This document shows positions 53,592 to 62,945 of a DNA stretch of 64,000 nt, in pieces. The notes under the pieces are model-generated. The model did no database searches, was not told the origin of the DNA, and was given only the letters and a program-made list of their open reading frames with translations. The position numbers and the translations under genes are program-made. The DNA comes from Alphaproteobacteria bacterium US3C007 (lineage in GTDB: Bacteria > Pseudomonadota > Alphaproteobacteria > Rhodobacterales > Rhodobacteraceae). The first letter of the stretch is position 1; every line of letters starts with the position of its first letter. The stretch is taken from positions 1,302,001 through 1,366,000 of the forward strand of contig CP139918.1 in the NCBI GenBank assembly GCA_034423775.1, read 5' to 3'.

Positions 53592-54561
53592 ATCCGCCCC
53601 CTTGCTGCCAGCGCTGGGCATCTCGAATGATCATATCCAAAGAAGATCGCTGCGCTGACCAGCCCAAAGCTTGGGCCACCCGCGTTACATCTGCTTGCAG
53701 CGATGCACAATCGCCGGGGCGTCGGGGCGCCGCACTTATCTTGAGTTTTTGCCCGGTGAGTTTTGAAACCGCCGAAATCACTTGCAGCACAGAATATCCT
53801 CGGCCGCTGCCCAGATTGAAAATCTGACTGGCCTTGCCGTGTAACAGCCATTGCACCCCGCACACATAGGCCTGCGCGATATCGCTGACATGGATGAAAT
53901 CGCGCAAACATGTGCCATCTGGGGTTTGGTAATTGGTTCCAAAAACTTGAATATTTTTGTCTGCTTCGGCCGCCTGTAGAAGGCGTGGTATCAAATGCGT
54001 TTCAGGCATGTGGCATTCGCCCAGCCGGCCCGTCGGATCTGCACCGGCAACGTTGAAATATCGAAAGATCAGATATTTCAATGGCATAATATGTTGAAAA
54101 TTTTGTAGAAGATGCTCAGCAGCGAGTTTACTGGCAGCATAGGCGTTGCTTGGATTGAGGGGGGCGTTTTCGGTCAGTGGCACGCGCGGCTGATCCCCAT
54201 ATACCGCGCAAGTTGAGGAGAAGATGATATTGTTGCACCCGTTGAGTTGCGCGGCCTGTAAAAGGTTTAAGCTGCCCATCACATTGGTGAGCCAATATTG
54301 TGCTGGCTGATGCTGGCTTTCAGAAATATCGCTAAGGGCGGCAAAATGGCAAATGGCTTGCGGTTGATATTGTTGAAAGGCGTTTTTGAGGCATGATGGA
54401 GAATTTATATCGCCGAACACAAAAGGTCCGAACTGCACCGCATCGCGCCAGCCGCTGCTCAGGTTGTCAAACGTAACGGGCGTGTATCCGACCGCTTTAA
54501 GCGCTTTGCACGCATGGGATCCAACATATCCCGCCCCACCGGTGACCAATATGTTTACCAC
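53581..54561 (-). CDS. galE: UDP-glucose 4-epimerase
   Basis: A 326-residue extended SDR. VTGGAGYVGSHA (6-17) is the NAD loop, FSSTCAVYG carries the catalytic Ser, and YAASKLAAEH has the catalytic Tyr and Lys. It interconverts UDP-glucose and UDP-galactose (or the GlcNAc pair), supplying sugar donors to the following glycosyltransferases. It is the first gene of the minus-strand polysaccharide operon. Confidence 0.93.
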   Translation of the reverse strand: MVNILVTGGAGYVGSHACKALKAVGYTPVTFDNLSSGWRDAVQFGPFVFGDINSPSCLKNAFQQYQPQAICHFAALSDISESQHQPAQYWLTNVMGSLNLLQAAQLNGCNNIIFSSTCAVYGDQPRVPLTENAPLNPSNAYAASKLAAEHLLQNFQHIMPLKYLIFRYFNVAGADPTGRLGECHMPETHLIPRLLQAAEADKNIQVFGTNYQTPDGTCLRDFIHVSDIAQAYVCGVQWLLHGKASQIFNLGSGRGYSVLQVISAVSKLTGQKLKISAAPRRPGDCASLQADVTRVAQALGWSAQRSSLDMIIRDAQRWQQGGGYAQ

Positions 54562-55116
54562 AGCGTCGTCTGAGCCATGCGGGTTTCCTTTTATAGGTGG
54601 TGCGGCGCGTGTAAATTTTGCCCCATCTACCTGCTTTTTTGTTGTAAGCCTGGCAGAGATTTGTGCCGGATCGAGACAGGGGTAGAGGTCAAAAAGGGTA
54701 AAATTGTGTCTTAATTTTGATCGTTTTTTGCTCTGTGCTCTCTTAATGCGTATTGAAAATATTGGGGAAGGACCCGCCTGGGCTTAAGCGGCGGGTGGTG
54801 GGCCGTTTGGAGGGCCTAAACGCCAGGCCTGCTCTGGACGCACGCGCTCTCAGTGATTCATTGGGTTCTTTCTTGGTGATAAATCTTTGTGCTGCGGCCT
54901 GCAGATTTGGGGCGCAAAAAACAATTTTTGCGCGCGGGCTAAGCCTGATATTAACGCGATCTAGCCTTAATTAAGCCATTTTCTCTCGATAGGGGCTGCT
55001 CGCATAGGCGGGAGGCACGTACCATGCATAGCGCCGTTAGGATGGGGCGCAGCAGCGCGCTACATCACGCAAAAAGGAACCGGTATGGCGCGTTTTGTAA
55101 CCTCGAGAGCTGTTGA
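54562..55116. promoter_or_regulatory. 555-bp divergent control region between galE and kpsM-like gene
   Basis: No convincing gene was found. It must hold the promoters for galE (minus) and the KpsM-like gene (plus). It contains a GC-rich stem ACCCGCC/GGCGGGT (54772-54796) and a 9-bp inverted repeat at 54912-54933. It is long for this genome, and the divergent transcripts would let one regulator control both polysaccharide synthesis and its export. Confidence 0.55.
54912..54933. repeat. perfect 9-bp inverted repeat in the galE-kpsM control region
   Basis: GCGCAAAAA (54912-54920) and TTTTTGCGC (54925-54933) form a perfect palindrome around ACAA. An A/T core with GC ends fits a site for a dimeric regulator; a stable RNA hairpin is the other option. 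It is 184 bp before the kpsM-like start. Confidence 0.55.
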
Positions 55117-55938
55117 ATGAGGGTTTGGCGGAACCTTGCAGGGCTTGGTTGCGCGGCCTATCAATTGTTTGATGCGGTGTTTCACGGCTCGGTGCGCAGC
55201 GTGCGCAAAAAGCACCGTTTGCCGGTCGTTTCATTGCTGATCGTGATTGCCCAATCGGTGATATTCACCATGGGCTTTATCGTGATGTTTCAAGTGCTGG
55301 GGGCCACGGGATCTGCCCTTCGCGGCGATTTTGTTATTTTTATCATGAGCGGTGTTTTTTTATTTATGACGCATATCGGTGCGATCACAGCAGTGGCTAC
55401 AGCCGAGGGCCCTGCATCGCCAATGATGCAGCATGCTCCGATGAATACTGTGATCGCGGTTTCCTCGGCGGCATTGGGTTCTTTTTATATGCAGCTGCTC
55501 TCTATTATCGTTATTCTTGGATTTTATTACCTTGCCTTTACGCCTTTTGTGATCGAACAGCCGCTTGGCGCGTTCATGATGTTTGTGCTTGCGTGGTTTT
55601 CCGGATGCGCGATCGGTTTGGTGATTTATGCGTTAAAGCCTTGGGCTCCCAATATGGTCATGTTGGTGCAAACCGTATTTCAACGCCTGAATATGGTTGC
55701 ATCGGGTAAGATGTTTGTCGCCAATAGCTTGCCGGGATCAGTTTTGGTGATGTTTACCTGGAATCCGCTATTTCATGTGATTGATCAGGCCCGCGGCTTT
55801 GCATTTATCAACTATCAGCCCCGCAACAGCGATCTTTTTTACCCCTTATATTTTTCTTTAGGCTTGCTGATGCTTGGCTTCATAGGCGAATATTATACCC
55901 GACAAAGGGCGTCTTCGAGCTGGCTGGCAAAGATTTAG
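55117..55938 (+). CDS. ABC-2 type polysaccharide export permease (KpsM/CtrC-like)
   Basis: A 273-residue inner-membrane protein with about six helices. The N-terminal region before the first helix, FITFIMSGVFLFMTH-type sequence and the C-terminal FTWNPLFHVIDQARGFAFINY (the 'NPL.H..E..R' motif of O-antigen/capsule permeases) identify it as an ABC-2 polysaccharide permease. Its ATPase and KpsE partners are probably the genes at 24976-27244, as no other ATPase adjoins it. ATG 55117 lacks a strong ribosome-binding site. Confidence 0.86.
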   Translation: MRVWRNLAGLGCAAYQLFDAVFHGSVRSVRKKHRLPVVSLLIVIAQSVIFTMGFIVMFQVLGATGSALRGDFVIFIMSGVFLFMTHIGAITAVATAEGPASPMMQHAPMNTVIAVSSAALGSFYMQLLSIIVILGFYYLAFTPFVIEQPLGAFMMFVLAWFSGCAIGLVIYALKPWAPNMVMLVQTVFQRLNMVASGKMFVANSLPGSVLVMFTWNPLFHVIDQARGFAFINYQPRNSDLFYPLYFSLGLLMLGFIGEYYTRQRASSSWLAKI

Positions 55939-56022
55939 TGTTATTTTTGCGTTTAATTTGTACGAAAAAGTCAATTAAATCATAATTTTATTTAAATTTA
56001 AGCATTCTTGGCCTTGTGAAAG

Positions 56023-56052
56023 CTTGCAGGTCGCAAACCCCCTGCCTATATA
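56023..56052 (+). promoter_or_regulatory. RpoH (sigma-32) type heat-shock promoter of dnaK
   Basis: CTTG (56023-56026) is followed after 18 bp by CCTATATA (56045-56052). This matches the alphaproteobacterial RpoH consensus of a CTTG element and a CYTATNT element. It lies about 105 bp upstream of the dnaK start. No CIRCE inverted repeat was found, so control is probably by sigma-32 alone. Confidence 0.7.
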
Positions 56053-56156
56053 CACACGGCGCAGATTTGCGCATTTACGCAAACATTTAATACGCCGCGC
56101 CAAAGCCGCATGGGTTGACGTTGGTGTATCGCCTGAATTGAAGAGGGATCAAATTT

Positions 56157-58070
56157 ATGGCCAAAGTTATCGGAATTGATCTTGGAACGACCAACAGCTG
56201 TATTTCAATTATGGACGGGGCGCAGCCTCGGGTGATTGAAAACGCTGAAGGCGCACGCACCACACCGTCAATTGTTGCCTTTACAGATGCCGAACGTTTA
56301 GTTGGCCAGCCCGCCAAGCGCCAAGCCGTTACGAACCCTGAAAACACCATTTTTGGTGTGAAACGGTTGATTGGGCGGCGTAATGATGACGCAGATTTGG
56401 CAAAAGATAAAAAGAACCTGCCCTTTGCGGTGGTAGATGGTGGCAATGGCGATGCCTGGGTAAAAGCCCAAGACGAGACCTATAGCCCGAGCCAGATTTC
56501 CGCCTTTATTTTGCAAAAGATGAAGGAAACAGCAGAAGCTTATCTGGGCGAGGATGTGACGCAAGCCGTGATCACAGTGCCTGCCTATTTCAATGACGCG
56601 CAGCGCCAGGCCACAAAAGACGCTGGAAAAATTGCCGGTTTGGAAGTGCTGCGGATTATCAACGAGCCCACAGCGGCCGCGTTGGCCTATGGTTTGGATA
56701 AAAAAGAAACCAAAATTATTGCGGTGTATGATCTTGGCGGTGGTACATTCGATGTGACCATTCTTGAAATCGATGATGGCTTGTTCGAAGTGAAATCTAC
56801 CAATGGCGATACGTTTTTGGGTGGTGAAGATTTCGACATGCGCATCGTGAATTATCTTGCGGATGAGTTCAAAAAAGAAAACGGCGTTGATCTTTCAAAA
56901 GATAAGATGGCGCTACAGCGGCTGAAAGAAGCGGCCGAGAAGGCCAAGATTGAACTGTCATCGGCCACGCAAACCGAAATCAACCAACCGTTTATTTCGA
57001 TGGATGCCAGCACTGGTCAGCCATTGCACATGGTGATGAAACTCACGCGTGCGAAATTGGAAAGCCTTGTGGGCGATTTGATCAAAGCCTCTATGAAACC
57101 TTGTCAGGCGGCTTTGAAAGATGCCGGGCTGAGCACCAGCGATATTGATGAAGTGGTCTTGGTCGGCGGTATGACCCGCATGCCCAAGGTGCATGAAGAA
57201 GTCAGCAAGTTCTTTGGCAAAGAGCCGCATAAAGGGGTGAACCCGGATGAAGTTGTGGCGATGGGTGCGGCGATCCAAGCTGGCGTTTTGCAGGGCGATG
57301 TAAAAGATGTTGTTCTACTGGATGTGACGCCTTTGTCTTTGGGTATCGAAACCTTGGGCGGGGTGTTCACGCGGTTGATCGACCGCAACACAACAATCCC
57401 CACCAAGAAATCGCAGGTGTTCTCAACCGCGGAAGACAATCAGGGTGCTGTGACCATTCGGGTTTTCCAAGGCGAGCGTGAAATGGCGCAGGATAACAAA
57501 ATTCTGGGCGAATTTAACCTTGAAAATATCCCTCCGGCCCCGCGCGGTATGCCGCAGATTGAGGTAACCTTTGACATTGACGCCAACGGGATTGTGTCGG
57601 TGGCGGCGAAAGATAAAGGCACCGGTAAAGAGCAAACCATTACCATCCAAGCCTCGGGTGGATTGTCGGATGAAGACATCGATAATATGGTGCGCGAAGC
57701 GGAAGAAAACGCCGAGTCAGACAAAGAGCGCCGCGAGTTGATTGAAGCTAAAAACCAAGCGGAAAGCATGATCCATTCCACAGAGAAGTCGATGGAAGAG
57801 CATGCTGACAAGGTCGACCCAACAACAATCGAAGCGATCGAGTTGGCGATTGTGGCGTTGAAGGATGATCTTGAAACCGATAATGCCGCAAAAATTAAAT
57901 CTGGCGTTCAAAACGTAACGGAAGCCGCTATGAAACTGGGCGAGGCGATTTATAAGGCCAGCCAAGAAGAGGGTGGTGACGCTGAGCCATCTGCGGCGGA
58001 TATGGGTGAAGGCGAAGATGATATCGTCGACGCGGATTTCGAAGATCTGGATGATCGCAACCGCTCTTAA
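56157..58070 (+). CDS. dnaK: molecular chaperone DnaK (Hsp70)
   Basis: A 637-residue Hsp70. [11 protein letters not shown] opens the ATPase domain, [13 protein letters not shown] is the phosphate-2 loop, VGGMTRMP is in subdomain IIB, and [14 protein letters not shown] begins the substrate-binding domain. The C-terminus ends in an acidic tail. It folds and protects proteins together with DnaJ and GrpE. AGAGGGA precedes ATG 56157. Confidence 0.98.
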   Translation: MAKVIGIDLGTTNSCISIMDGAQPRVIENAEGARTTPSIVAFTDAERLVGQPAKRQAVTNPENTIFGVKRLIGRRNDDADLAKDKKNLPFAVVDGGNGDAWVKAQDETYSPSQISAFILQKMKETAEAYLGEDVTQAVITVPAYFNDAQRQATKDAGKIAGLEVLRIINEPTAAALAYGLDKKETKIIAVYDLGGGTFDVTILEIDDGLFEVKSTNGDTFLGGEDFDMRIVNYLADEFKKENGVDLSKDKMALQRLKEAAEKAKIELSSATQTEINQPFISMDASTGQPLHMVMKLTRAKLESLVGDLIKASMKPCQAALKDAGLSTSDIDEVVLVGGMTRMPKVHEEVSKFFGKEPHKGVNPDEVVAMGAAIQAGVLQGDVKDVVLLDVTPLSLGIETLGGVFTRLIDRNTTIPTKKSQVFSTAEDNQGAVTIRVFQGEREMAQDNKILGEFNLENIPPAPRGMPQIEVTFDIDANGIVSVAAKDKGTGKEQTITIQASGGLSDEDIDNMVREAEENAESDKERRELIEAKNQAESMIHSTEKSMEEHADKVDPTTIEAIELAIVALKDDLETDNAAKIKSGVQNVTEAAMKLGEAIYKASQEEGGDAEPSAADMGEGEDDIVDADFEDLDDRNRS

Positions 58071-58090
58071 ACTGAGGCATTGAACCTTGC

Positions 58091-58124
58091 AAACCGGCCC
58101 TCGTAATTGAAGGCCGGTTTTGTG
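58091..58124 (+). terminator. terminator/attenuator between dnaK and dnaJ
   Basis: AAACCGGCC (58091-58099) and GGCCGGTTT (58112-58120) form a perfect 9-bp stem with a 12-nt loop, followed by TTTTG. It lies 20 bp after the dnaK stop and just before the dnaJ ribosome-binding site. The likely effect is to make more DnaK than DnaJ. Confidence 0.65.
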
Positions 58125-58146
58125 CTTCAAAAAGGAAAGATGGTGC

Positions 58147-59283
58147 ATGTCAAAACGTGATTATTACGAAGTGCTCGGGCTTTCTAAAGGGGCCTCTGCG
58201 GATGAAATTAAAAAAGGCTATCGTAGCAAAGCCAAAGAGCTTCATCCTGATCGCAATACCTCTGACCCCAGCGCAGAATCAAAGTTTAAAGAGGCCAATG
58301 AGGCCTATGATGTGTTAAAGGACCCCGAACGCAAAGCGGCGTATGATCGCTTTGGCCATGCGGCTTTTGAAGGTGGCATGGGCGGCGGCGGTGGCCAGCG
58401 CCAAGGCGATTTTTCAAGCGCATTTTCGGATGTATTCGATGATTTATTTGGTGATTTCATGGGAGGTGGGCAGCGCGGTGGCGGACGGTCTCGGGCGTCT
58501 CGTGGATCAGATCTGCGCTATAATTTAGAAATCTCTTTGGAAGATGCCTATTCTGGATTGCAAAAATCCATCAATGTGCCCACCTCTGTGCAATGTAGCC
58601 CCTGTAACGGCAGCGGTGCCGCCGGAGGGTCAGAACCCAGCACCTGCCCAACCTGTTCGGGAATGGGCAAAGTGCGCGCCTCGCAGGGCTTCTTTACGGT
58701 TGAGCGTACTTGCCCCAGCTGTTCCGGTATGGGCCAGGTGATCAGCAATCCCTGCTCAAGCTGCGGGGGCCAAGGGCGTTCCAATAAAGACCGATCGCTC
58801 AGCGTGAATGTGCCAGCGGGCGTGGAAACGGGCACGCGCATTCGTCTGTCCAATGAGGGGGAGGCTGGGCTGCGCGGCGGGCCGGCTGGTGATCTTTATA
58901 TCTTTATTGAAGTGCGCGAGCATAAAATATTCCAACGCGACGGGAACAGTTTGTTCTGCCGAATTCCCGTATCAATGTCGGGTGCTGCGCTGGGCGGCGA
59001 TATAGAAGTGCCCACGATGGATGGTGGTCGCAGCCGCGTAAAAATTCCAGCTGGCAGCCAATCTGGCCGTCAAATGCGGTTGCGCGGCAAAGGAATGCCC
59101 GCGATAAAATCGGCGCAAAAAGGCGATATGTTTATCGAGATAGCCGTGGAAACACCGGTAAATCTAACCTCAAAACAGCGCGAGTTACTGCGTGAATTTG
59201 AAGCGCTTTCGGAAGATAACAATCCTGAAAGCAAAAGTTTCTTTTCATCTGTAAAATCATTCTGGGATACGATGAAGGGTTAG
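58147..59283 (+). CDS. dnaJ: co-chaperone DnaJ (Hsp40)
   Basis: A 378-residue type I J-protein. The J domain has HPD in [12 protein letters not shown] (about 30-40), a Gly/Phe-rich linker follows, and four CxxCxGxG zinc-binding repeats ([32 protein letters not shown]) are intact. It delivers clients to DnaK and stimulates its ATPase. ATG 58147 follows AAGGA; an upstream in-frame start adds residues unlike the family. Confidence 0.97.
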   Translation: MSKRDYYEVLGLSKGASADEIKKGYRSKAKELHPDRNTSDPSAESKFKEANEAYDVLKDPERKAAYDRFGHAAFEGGMGGGGGQRQGDFSSAFSDVFDDLFGDFMGGGQRGGGRSRASRGSDLRYNLEISLEDAYSGLQKSINVPTSVQCSPCNGSGAAGGSEPSTCPTCSGMGKVRASQGFFTVERTCPSCSGMGQVISNPCSSCGGQGRSNKDRSLSVNVPAGVETGTRIRLSNEGEAGLRGGPAGDLYIFIEVREHKIFQRDGNSLFCRIPVSMSGAALGGDIEVPTMDGGRSRVKIPAGSQSGRQMRLRGKGMPAIKSAQKGDMFIEIAVETPVNLTSKQRELLREFEALSEDNNPESKSFFSSVKSFWDTMKG

Positions 59284-59331
59284 CAGGTCGCTGTTAAGGC
59301 TTTTTTAACCATGGCCCCCTCAGCATAGGCT

Positions 59332-60093
59332 ATGGCACTTTCCAAGAGTTCATCACCAAAGCAGATATCCCTGTTTCCCTCTGAGGCTGTGGGATTATCG
59401 GCGGCCCCAGCCAAGCCGCTACCCTCTTATTTGAAAGACCATCGCAAACGCCTGCGCGAACGCTTTGACCGCGCAGGCCTGGCGGCGATGCCGGATTATG
59501 AATTGCTCGAACTGGTCTTGTTTCGCGCGCTGCGCCGCCAAGATGTGAAACCTCTGGCGCGCTGTTTATTAGAGCGGTTTCACGGTTTTAACGGGGTGAT
59601 TTCTGCTCCGATTGATCAGCTCTTATCGGTGCCGGGTATCGGGGGCGCCGTGGTAACCGAGTTGAAAATCGTTGAGGCGGCTGCCCATCGTTTATCGCAG
59701 ACGCGCATTTTGGGTAGGCAAATCCTTTCCAGTTGGGATCGGTTATTAGAGCATTGTCAAATCACCATTGCCCACCGCGCCTTAGAGGGGTTTTGGGTCC
59801 TGTTTCTTGATCGTAAGAACGTTTTGATCGTGCAAGAGCAGCAGAGTGAAGGCACGGTTGATCATGTGCCGGTTTACCAGCGTGAGATTTTGAAACGCGC
59901 GTTACAGCTCAATGCATCCGCGCTAATTCTGGTGCATAACCACCCCTCTGGAAATCCGCAGCCATCGCCTCAGGATAGAACTCTGACCGCGCAGATCGTG
60001 GCGGCGGCCGATGCAGTGGGCATTTGCATTCACGATCATTTGATCATTGGCCGCGGAGACAGTTTCAGTTTTCGATCAGAAGGGTTGCTTTAG
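59332..60093 (+). CDS. radC: DNA repair protein RadC (JAB/MPN metalloprotease-like)
   Basis: A 253-residue protein with an N-terminal helix-hairpin-helix part (LLSVPGIGGA) and a C-terminal JAMM fold whose zinc motif is VHNHPSGNPQPSPQD (His-x-His ... Asp). The name is historical; a repair role is not established. It is 48 bp downstream of dnaJ and may be on the same transcript. Confidence 0.93.
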   Translation: MALSKSSSPKQISLFPSEAVGLSAAPAKPLPSYLKDHRKRLRERFDRAGLAAMPDYELLELVLFRALRRQDVKPLARCLLERFHGFNGVISAPIDQLLSVPGIGGAVVTELKIVEAAAHRLSQTRILGRQILSSWDRLLEHCQITIAHRALEGFWVLFLDRKNVLIVQEQQSEGTVDHVPVYQREILKRALQLNASALILVHNHPSGNPQPSPQDRTLTAQIVAAADAVGICIHDHLIIGRGDSFSFRSEGLL

Positions 60094-60133
60094 ATCTCTC
60101 AAGACAGGGCCCGCAGAGATCGCGTTTGCATGG

Positions 60134-60265
60134 TTATTGCAGCACGTTGACGAATAACACCACAAGTCCCAAGACCGCTGCGCCGATCAAGCAAATACAA
60201 AACATAATGGCCAATGTATATTTTAAGGCCTTCGCAACTGCGTCTGATCCTTCAGGGGCATCCAT
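60134..60265 (-). CDS. 43-residue single-helix membrane protein, function unknown
   Basis: A short gene, ATG 60265 to TAA 60134. The start is MDAPEGSDAVAKALKY, followed by one strongly hydrophobic helix (about residues 17-40) and a short LFVNVLQ end. An AGGTGG ribosome-binding site lies about 9 nt upstream. Charged N-terminus inside and helix in the membrane give a classic small membrane protein. It is convergent with radC. I do not recognise a family. It is supported by start, ribosome site and helix only, so moderate confidence. Confidence 0.6.
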   Translation of the reverse strand: MDAPEGSDAVAKALKYTLAIMFCICLIGAAVLGLVVLFVNVLQ

Positions 60266-60714
60266 TTCGCAAACCACCTACCAATTGCCTATATTCACAG
60301 AAGACGCCTACAACCTTTATGGCCTGTTTTAAAGCCTAAACACCAATTGAATCGATTAAATTGATATTAATAAGCGGGTATCTTAAGGCTATGAGCGCGG
60401 CGACGCGTGCCGGGGCGCCCGCTGCAGCGCTAAATATCGCAGACTGTATGCTAGAACTGGCCGTATGCCCTGCGATCCAGCCCGCCGGTTAACACGGAAG
60501 CGCTGCGTCGAGCATGCATCGGTTTTTGGCCCTGTCAGAGCAGCGCTTTGCCCCGATACCTTGCTTTAAAAGGCTAGAAACGCCCAATTTAATCAAAACT
60601 AAGCGCTTTGCGTGCCAAGAGCGTGATCTTGCACCTATACAAAGCGGGTCAAACCGCTTAGGCACGCGGTTTGCGGAGATCGAACCGCCCCTTAGCTTAG
60701 AAAAGAAGACGCAC
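60266..60714. promoter_or_regulatory. 449-bp upstream region and structured leader of the DEAD-box helicase gene
   Basis: No separate gene is evident. A long hairpin at 60604-60646 (CGCTTTG paired with CAAAGCG outside, GTGC/GCAC and AAGA/TCTT inside) is followed directly by an 8-bp stem CAAACCGC/GGCGGTTTG-type pair at 60650-60657 and 60666-60673. Both lie within 110 nt of the proposed GTG start. The frame is open from 60514, so a 67-residue N-terminal extension cannot be fully excluded, but it does not look like family sequence. Confidence 0.5.
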
Positions 60715-62910
60715 GTGAAAAAAGCCCTTGCAGATGCCCTGACACAACGCGGGTATGAGACATTGACACCGGTTCAAAAGGCCGTGACGGAAGCCGATTT
60801 GCATAATTCGGATCTTCTCGTTTCGGCACAAACCGGATCGGGCAAGACGGTTGGTTTTGGATTGGCTTTGGGCGAGACCTTGTTGGGTGCGCAAGATAAT
60901 TTTGGCAACGCCGAGGCGCCGCTGGCGTTAATCATCGCCCCCACGCGGGAATTGGCCTTACAAGTGAAGCGCGAATTGGCCTGGTTATATGCGCCTGCCG
61001 GGGTTGTGATGGCGTCATGCGTTGGCGGCATGGATATGCGCGACGAACGCCGGGCTTTAGGACGCGGGGCGCATATTGTGGTCGCCACGCCGGGTCGGTT
61101 GCGCGATCATATTATGCGCGGCAGCATCGATTTATCGGCGGTACGTGGGGTGGTTTTGGACGAAGCCGATGAAATGTTAGATTTGGGATTTCGCGAGGAT
61201 CTTGAATTTATTCTGGGCGAAGCCCCCGATGATCGCCGCACCCTTATGTTTTCTGCAACTGTGCCCAAAGCAATCGCCACTTTGGCGAAAAGCTATCAAC
61301 GTGACGCGGTGCGGGTGACCACCGTTGCTGAAACCAAACAGCATAATGATATCAAATATCATGCGATGACGGTTGCCAATCATGATGCTGAAAACGCAAT
61401 CATCAACATATTGCGCTTTTATGAAGCCCCCAATGCGATCGTGTTTTGCAACACACGGGCCATGGTCAACCGCGTCACCACGCGGCTGTCCAACCGAAAT
61501 TTTTCAGTCGTGGCGTTATCTGGTGAGCTGTCACAAGCCGAGCGGAGCCATGCATTGCAGGCGATGCGGGATGGCCGCGCGCGGGTCTGTGTTGCCACAG
61601 ATGTGGCGGCGCGCGGGATTGATTTGCCGGGTTTGGATTTGGTGGTGCATGCGGAATTGCCCAACAATCATGAAACCTTGTTGCATCGGTCGGGGCGCAC
61701 CGGGCGCGCCGGGCGAAAAGGCGAAAGCTGTTTGATCGTAACGGCCAAATTGCGACGCAAGGCGGAACGCATTTTACAAGGTGCGAAACTTGCAGCTGAA
61801 TGGGGTGAGGCCCCCTCGGCTGAGGCGGTTCGCCAGCGTGATCAAGAGCGCTTGCTTGCCGATCAGATGTGGAACGATCCGATTGCCGCGGGTGAAGAAG
61901 AAATGGTTGATCGCTTGGCCGAAAAATTTGACCTTAAGCAGATCGCTGCGGCTTATCTACGTTTATATAATCAACGCGTCTCAGCCCCCGAAGAGCTTTC
62001 ATCCCCAGGCGAATCTCGCGCTGCAAAACCTGCTGCATCCTTTGGCCCTTCAAAATGGTTTTCAATCAATCAGGGCCGCAATCAAGCTGCTGAAGTGCGC
62101 CGTCTTTTGCCCATTTTATGCAATGCGGGCGAGATCACGAAAGACGATATTGGCGCGATCCGCATTCAAAATGATGAAACTTTTGTAGAAATTTCACAAC
62201 AGGCGGTCGCTGGTTTCACGCAGGCGCTGGGCGCTGACATGAAAATCGAAGGGGGGTTGGTTGTGTCTGCGCTTAACCACGTACCAGCGGCTGCAAAAGG
62301 GCCCAAACCTGCCTTCAAGCCGCCGCAGAAACCGGCCCGAGGCCGCAAGTCAGAGGCTGGCCCGTCCAAAAGCGATGCTCCAAAGCAAGACAGGCGAGCA
62401 GGCAAGCCCAAAGGGGTGCATAAGGGGCAGGCAGAGACAGCTCATCAGCCCTTTTCTGGCAAGCCGGATGGCGCAACACCGCAAGCGACCGCTAAACCCG
62501 CGGCCCCAAGCGATGGGGCGCAAAAAAATGTTGTACAAAATCGGGGGGCGCAACCAAAATCGCGGGCAAAATCGGGCAGTAAACCCGGCGCGTTGAACGT
62601 CTCGCGCCGTTTCGAAAAACCGCGTTCGCCCTTAGAACGGGCCCGCGATGATGGGGCAGTTGTTGATCGCAAAGCCCGCGGTGCCAAGCCCGCTGGCAAA
62701 CCCTCAGGCAAACCGGGTAATAAAACAGCTGGAAAAAACGTCGGTAAATCCTCTGGGCCCTATGATGCCAAGCGCGGGGGGGGGGCAGACAAGCCCAAAG
62801 GCGGTAAAAATTTGGCACCTTCTGTGGGCAAGCCCAATAGCAAAAAGAATAAAGCGCGCCGCGCCGCGGCGCATGATGCCGGGCACCCTCCCCGCCGGGC
62901 TAAATCCTAA
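60715..62910 (+). CDS. DEAD-box ATP-dependent RNA helicase (DeaD/CsdA-like)
   Basis: A 731-residue helicase. TPVQ (18-21), AQTGSGKT (38-45), PTREL, DEAD (149-152), SAT, and HRSGRTGRAGRKG are the standard motifs in order; a DbpA-like RNA-binding domain follows (about 470-550). The last about 180 residues are Lys, Ala, Pro and Gly rich with KPSGKPGNKTAGKN-type runs, a basic disordered RNA-binding tail. It unwinds RNA for ribosome assembly or decay, often needed at low temperature. GTG 60715 is chosen because the family Q-motif region starts there. Confidence 0.88.
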   Translation: MKKALADALTQRGYETLTPVQKAVTEADLHNSDLLVSAQTGSGKTVGFGLALGETLLGAQDNFGNAEAPLALIIAPTRELALQVKRELAWLYAPAGVVMASCVGGMDMRDERRALGRGAHIVVATPGRLRDHIMRGSIDLSAVRGVVLDEADEMLDLGFREDLEFILGEAPDDRRTLMFSATVPKAIATLAKSYQRDAVRVTTVAETKQHNDIKYHAMTVANHDAENAIINILRFYEAPNAIVFCNTRAMVNRVTTRLSNRNFSVVALSGELSQAERSHALQAMRDGRARVCVATDVAARGIDLPGLDLVVHAELPNNHETLLHRSGRTGRAGRKGESCLIVTAKLRRKAERILQGAKLAAEWGEAPSAEAVRQRDQERLLADQMWNDPIAAGEEEMVDRLAEKFDLKQIAAAYLRLYNQRVSAPEELSSPGESRAAKPAASFGPSKWFSINQGRNQAAEVRRLLPILCNAGEITKDDIGAIRIQNDETFVEISQQAVAGFTQALGADMKIEGGLVVSALNHVPAAAKGPKPAFKPPQKPARGRKSEAGPSKSDAPKQDRRAGKPKGVHKGQAETAHQPFSGKPDGATPQATAKPAAPSDGAQKNVVQNRGAQPKSRAKSGSKPGALNVSRRFEKPRSPLERARDDGAVVDRKARGAKPAGKPSGKPGNKTAGKNVGKSSGPYDAKRGGGADKPKGGKNLAPSVGKPNSKKNKARRAAAHDAGHPPRRAKS

Positions 62911-62920
62911 AAGACAATGC

Positions 62921-62945
62921 AAAGCGCAGCTGGGCATTCGCTTTT
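62921..62945 (+). terminator. weak hairpin after the helicase gene
   Basis: AAAGCG (62921-62926) and CGCTTT (62939-62944) form a 6-bp stem with a 12-nt loop, followed by T then G run. It lies 10 bp after the helicase stop. The short T run makes it a weak candidate. Confidence 0.3.

Noticed and set aside
54753..54974. Plus-strand frame of 73 residues in the galE-kpsM spacer
   Set aside because: No ribosome-binding site and no family similarity, and it runs through the palindrome; treated as non-coding.
60514..60714. Open frame that would extend the helicase N-terminus by 67 residues from ATG 60514
   Set aside because: The extra residues do not look like the DEAD-box family, the region folds into two strong hairpins, and the Q-motif spacing is normal from GTG 60715.
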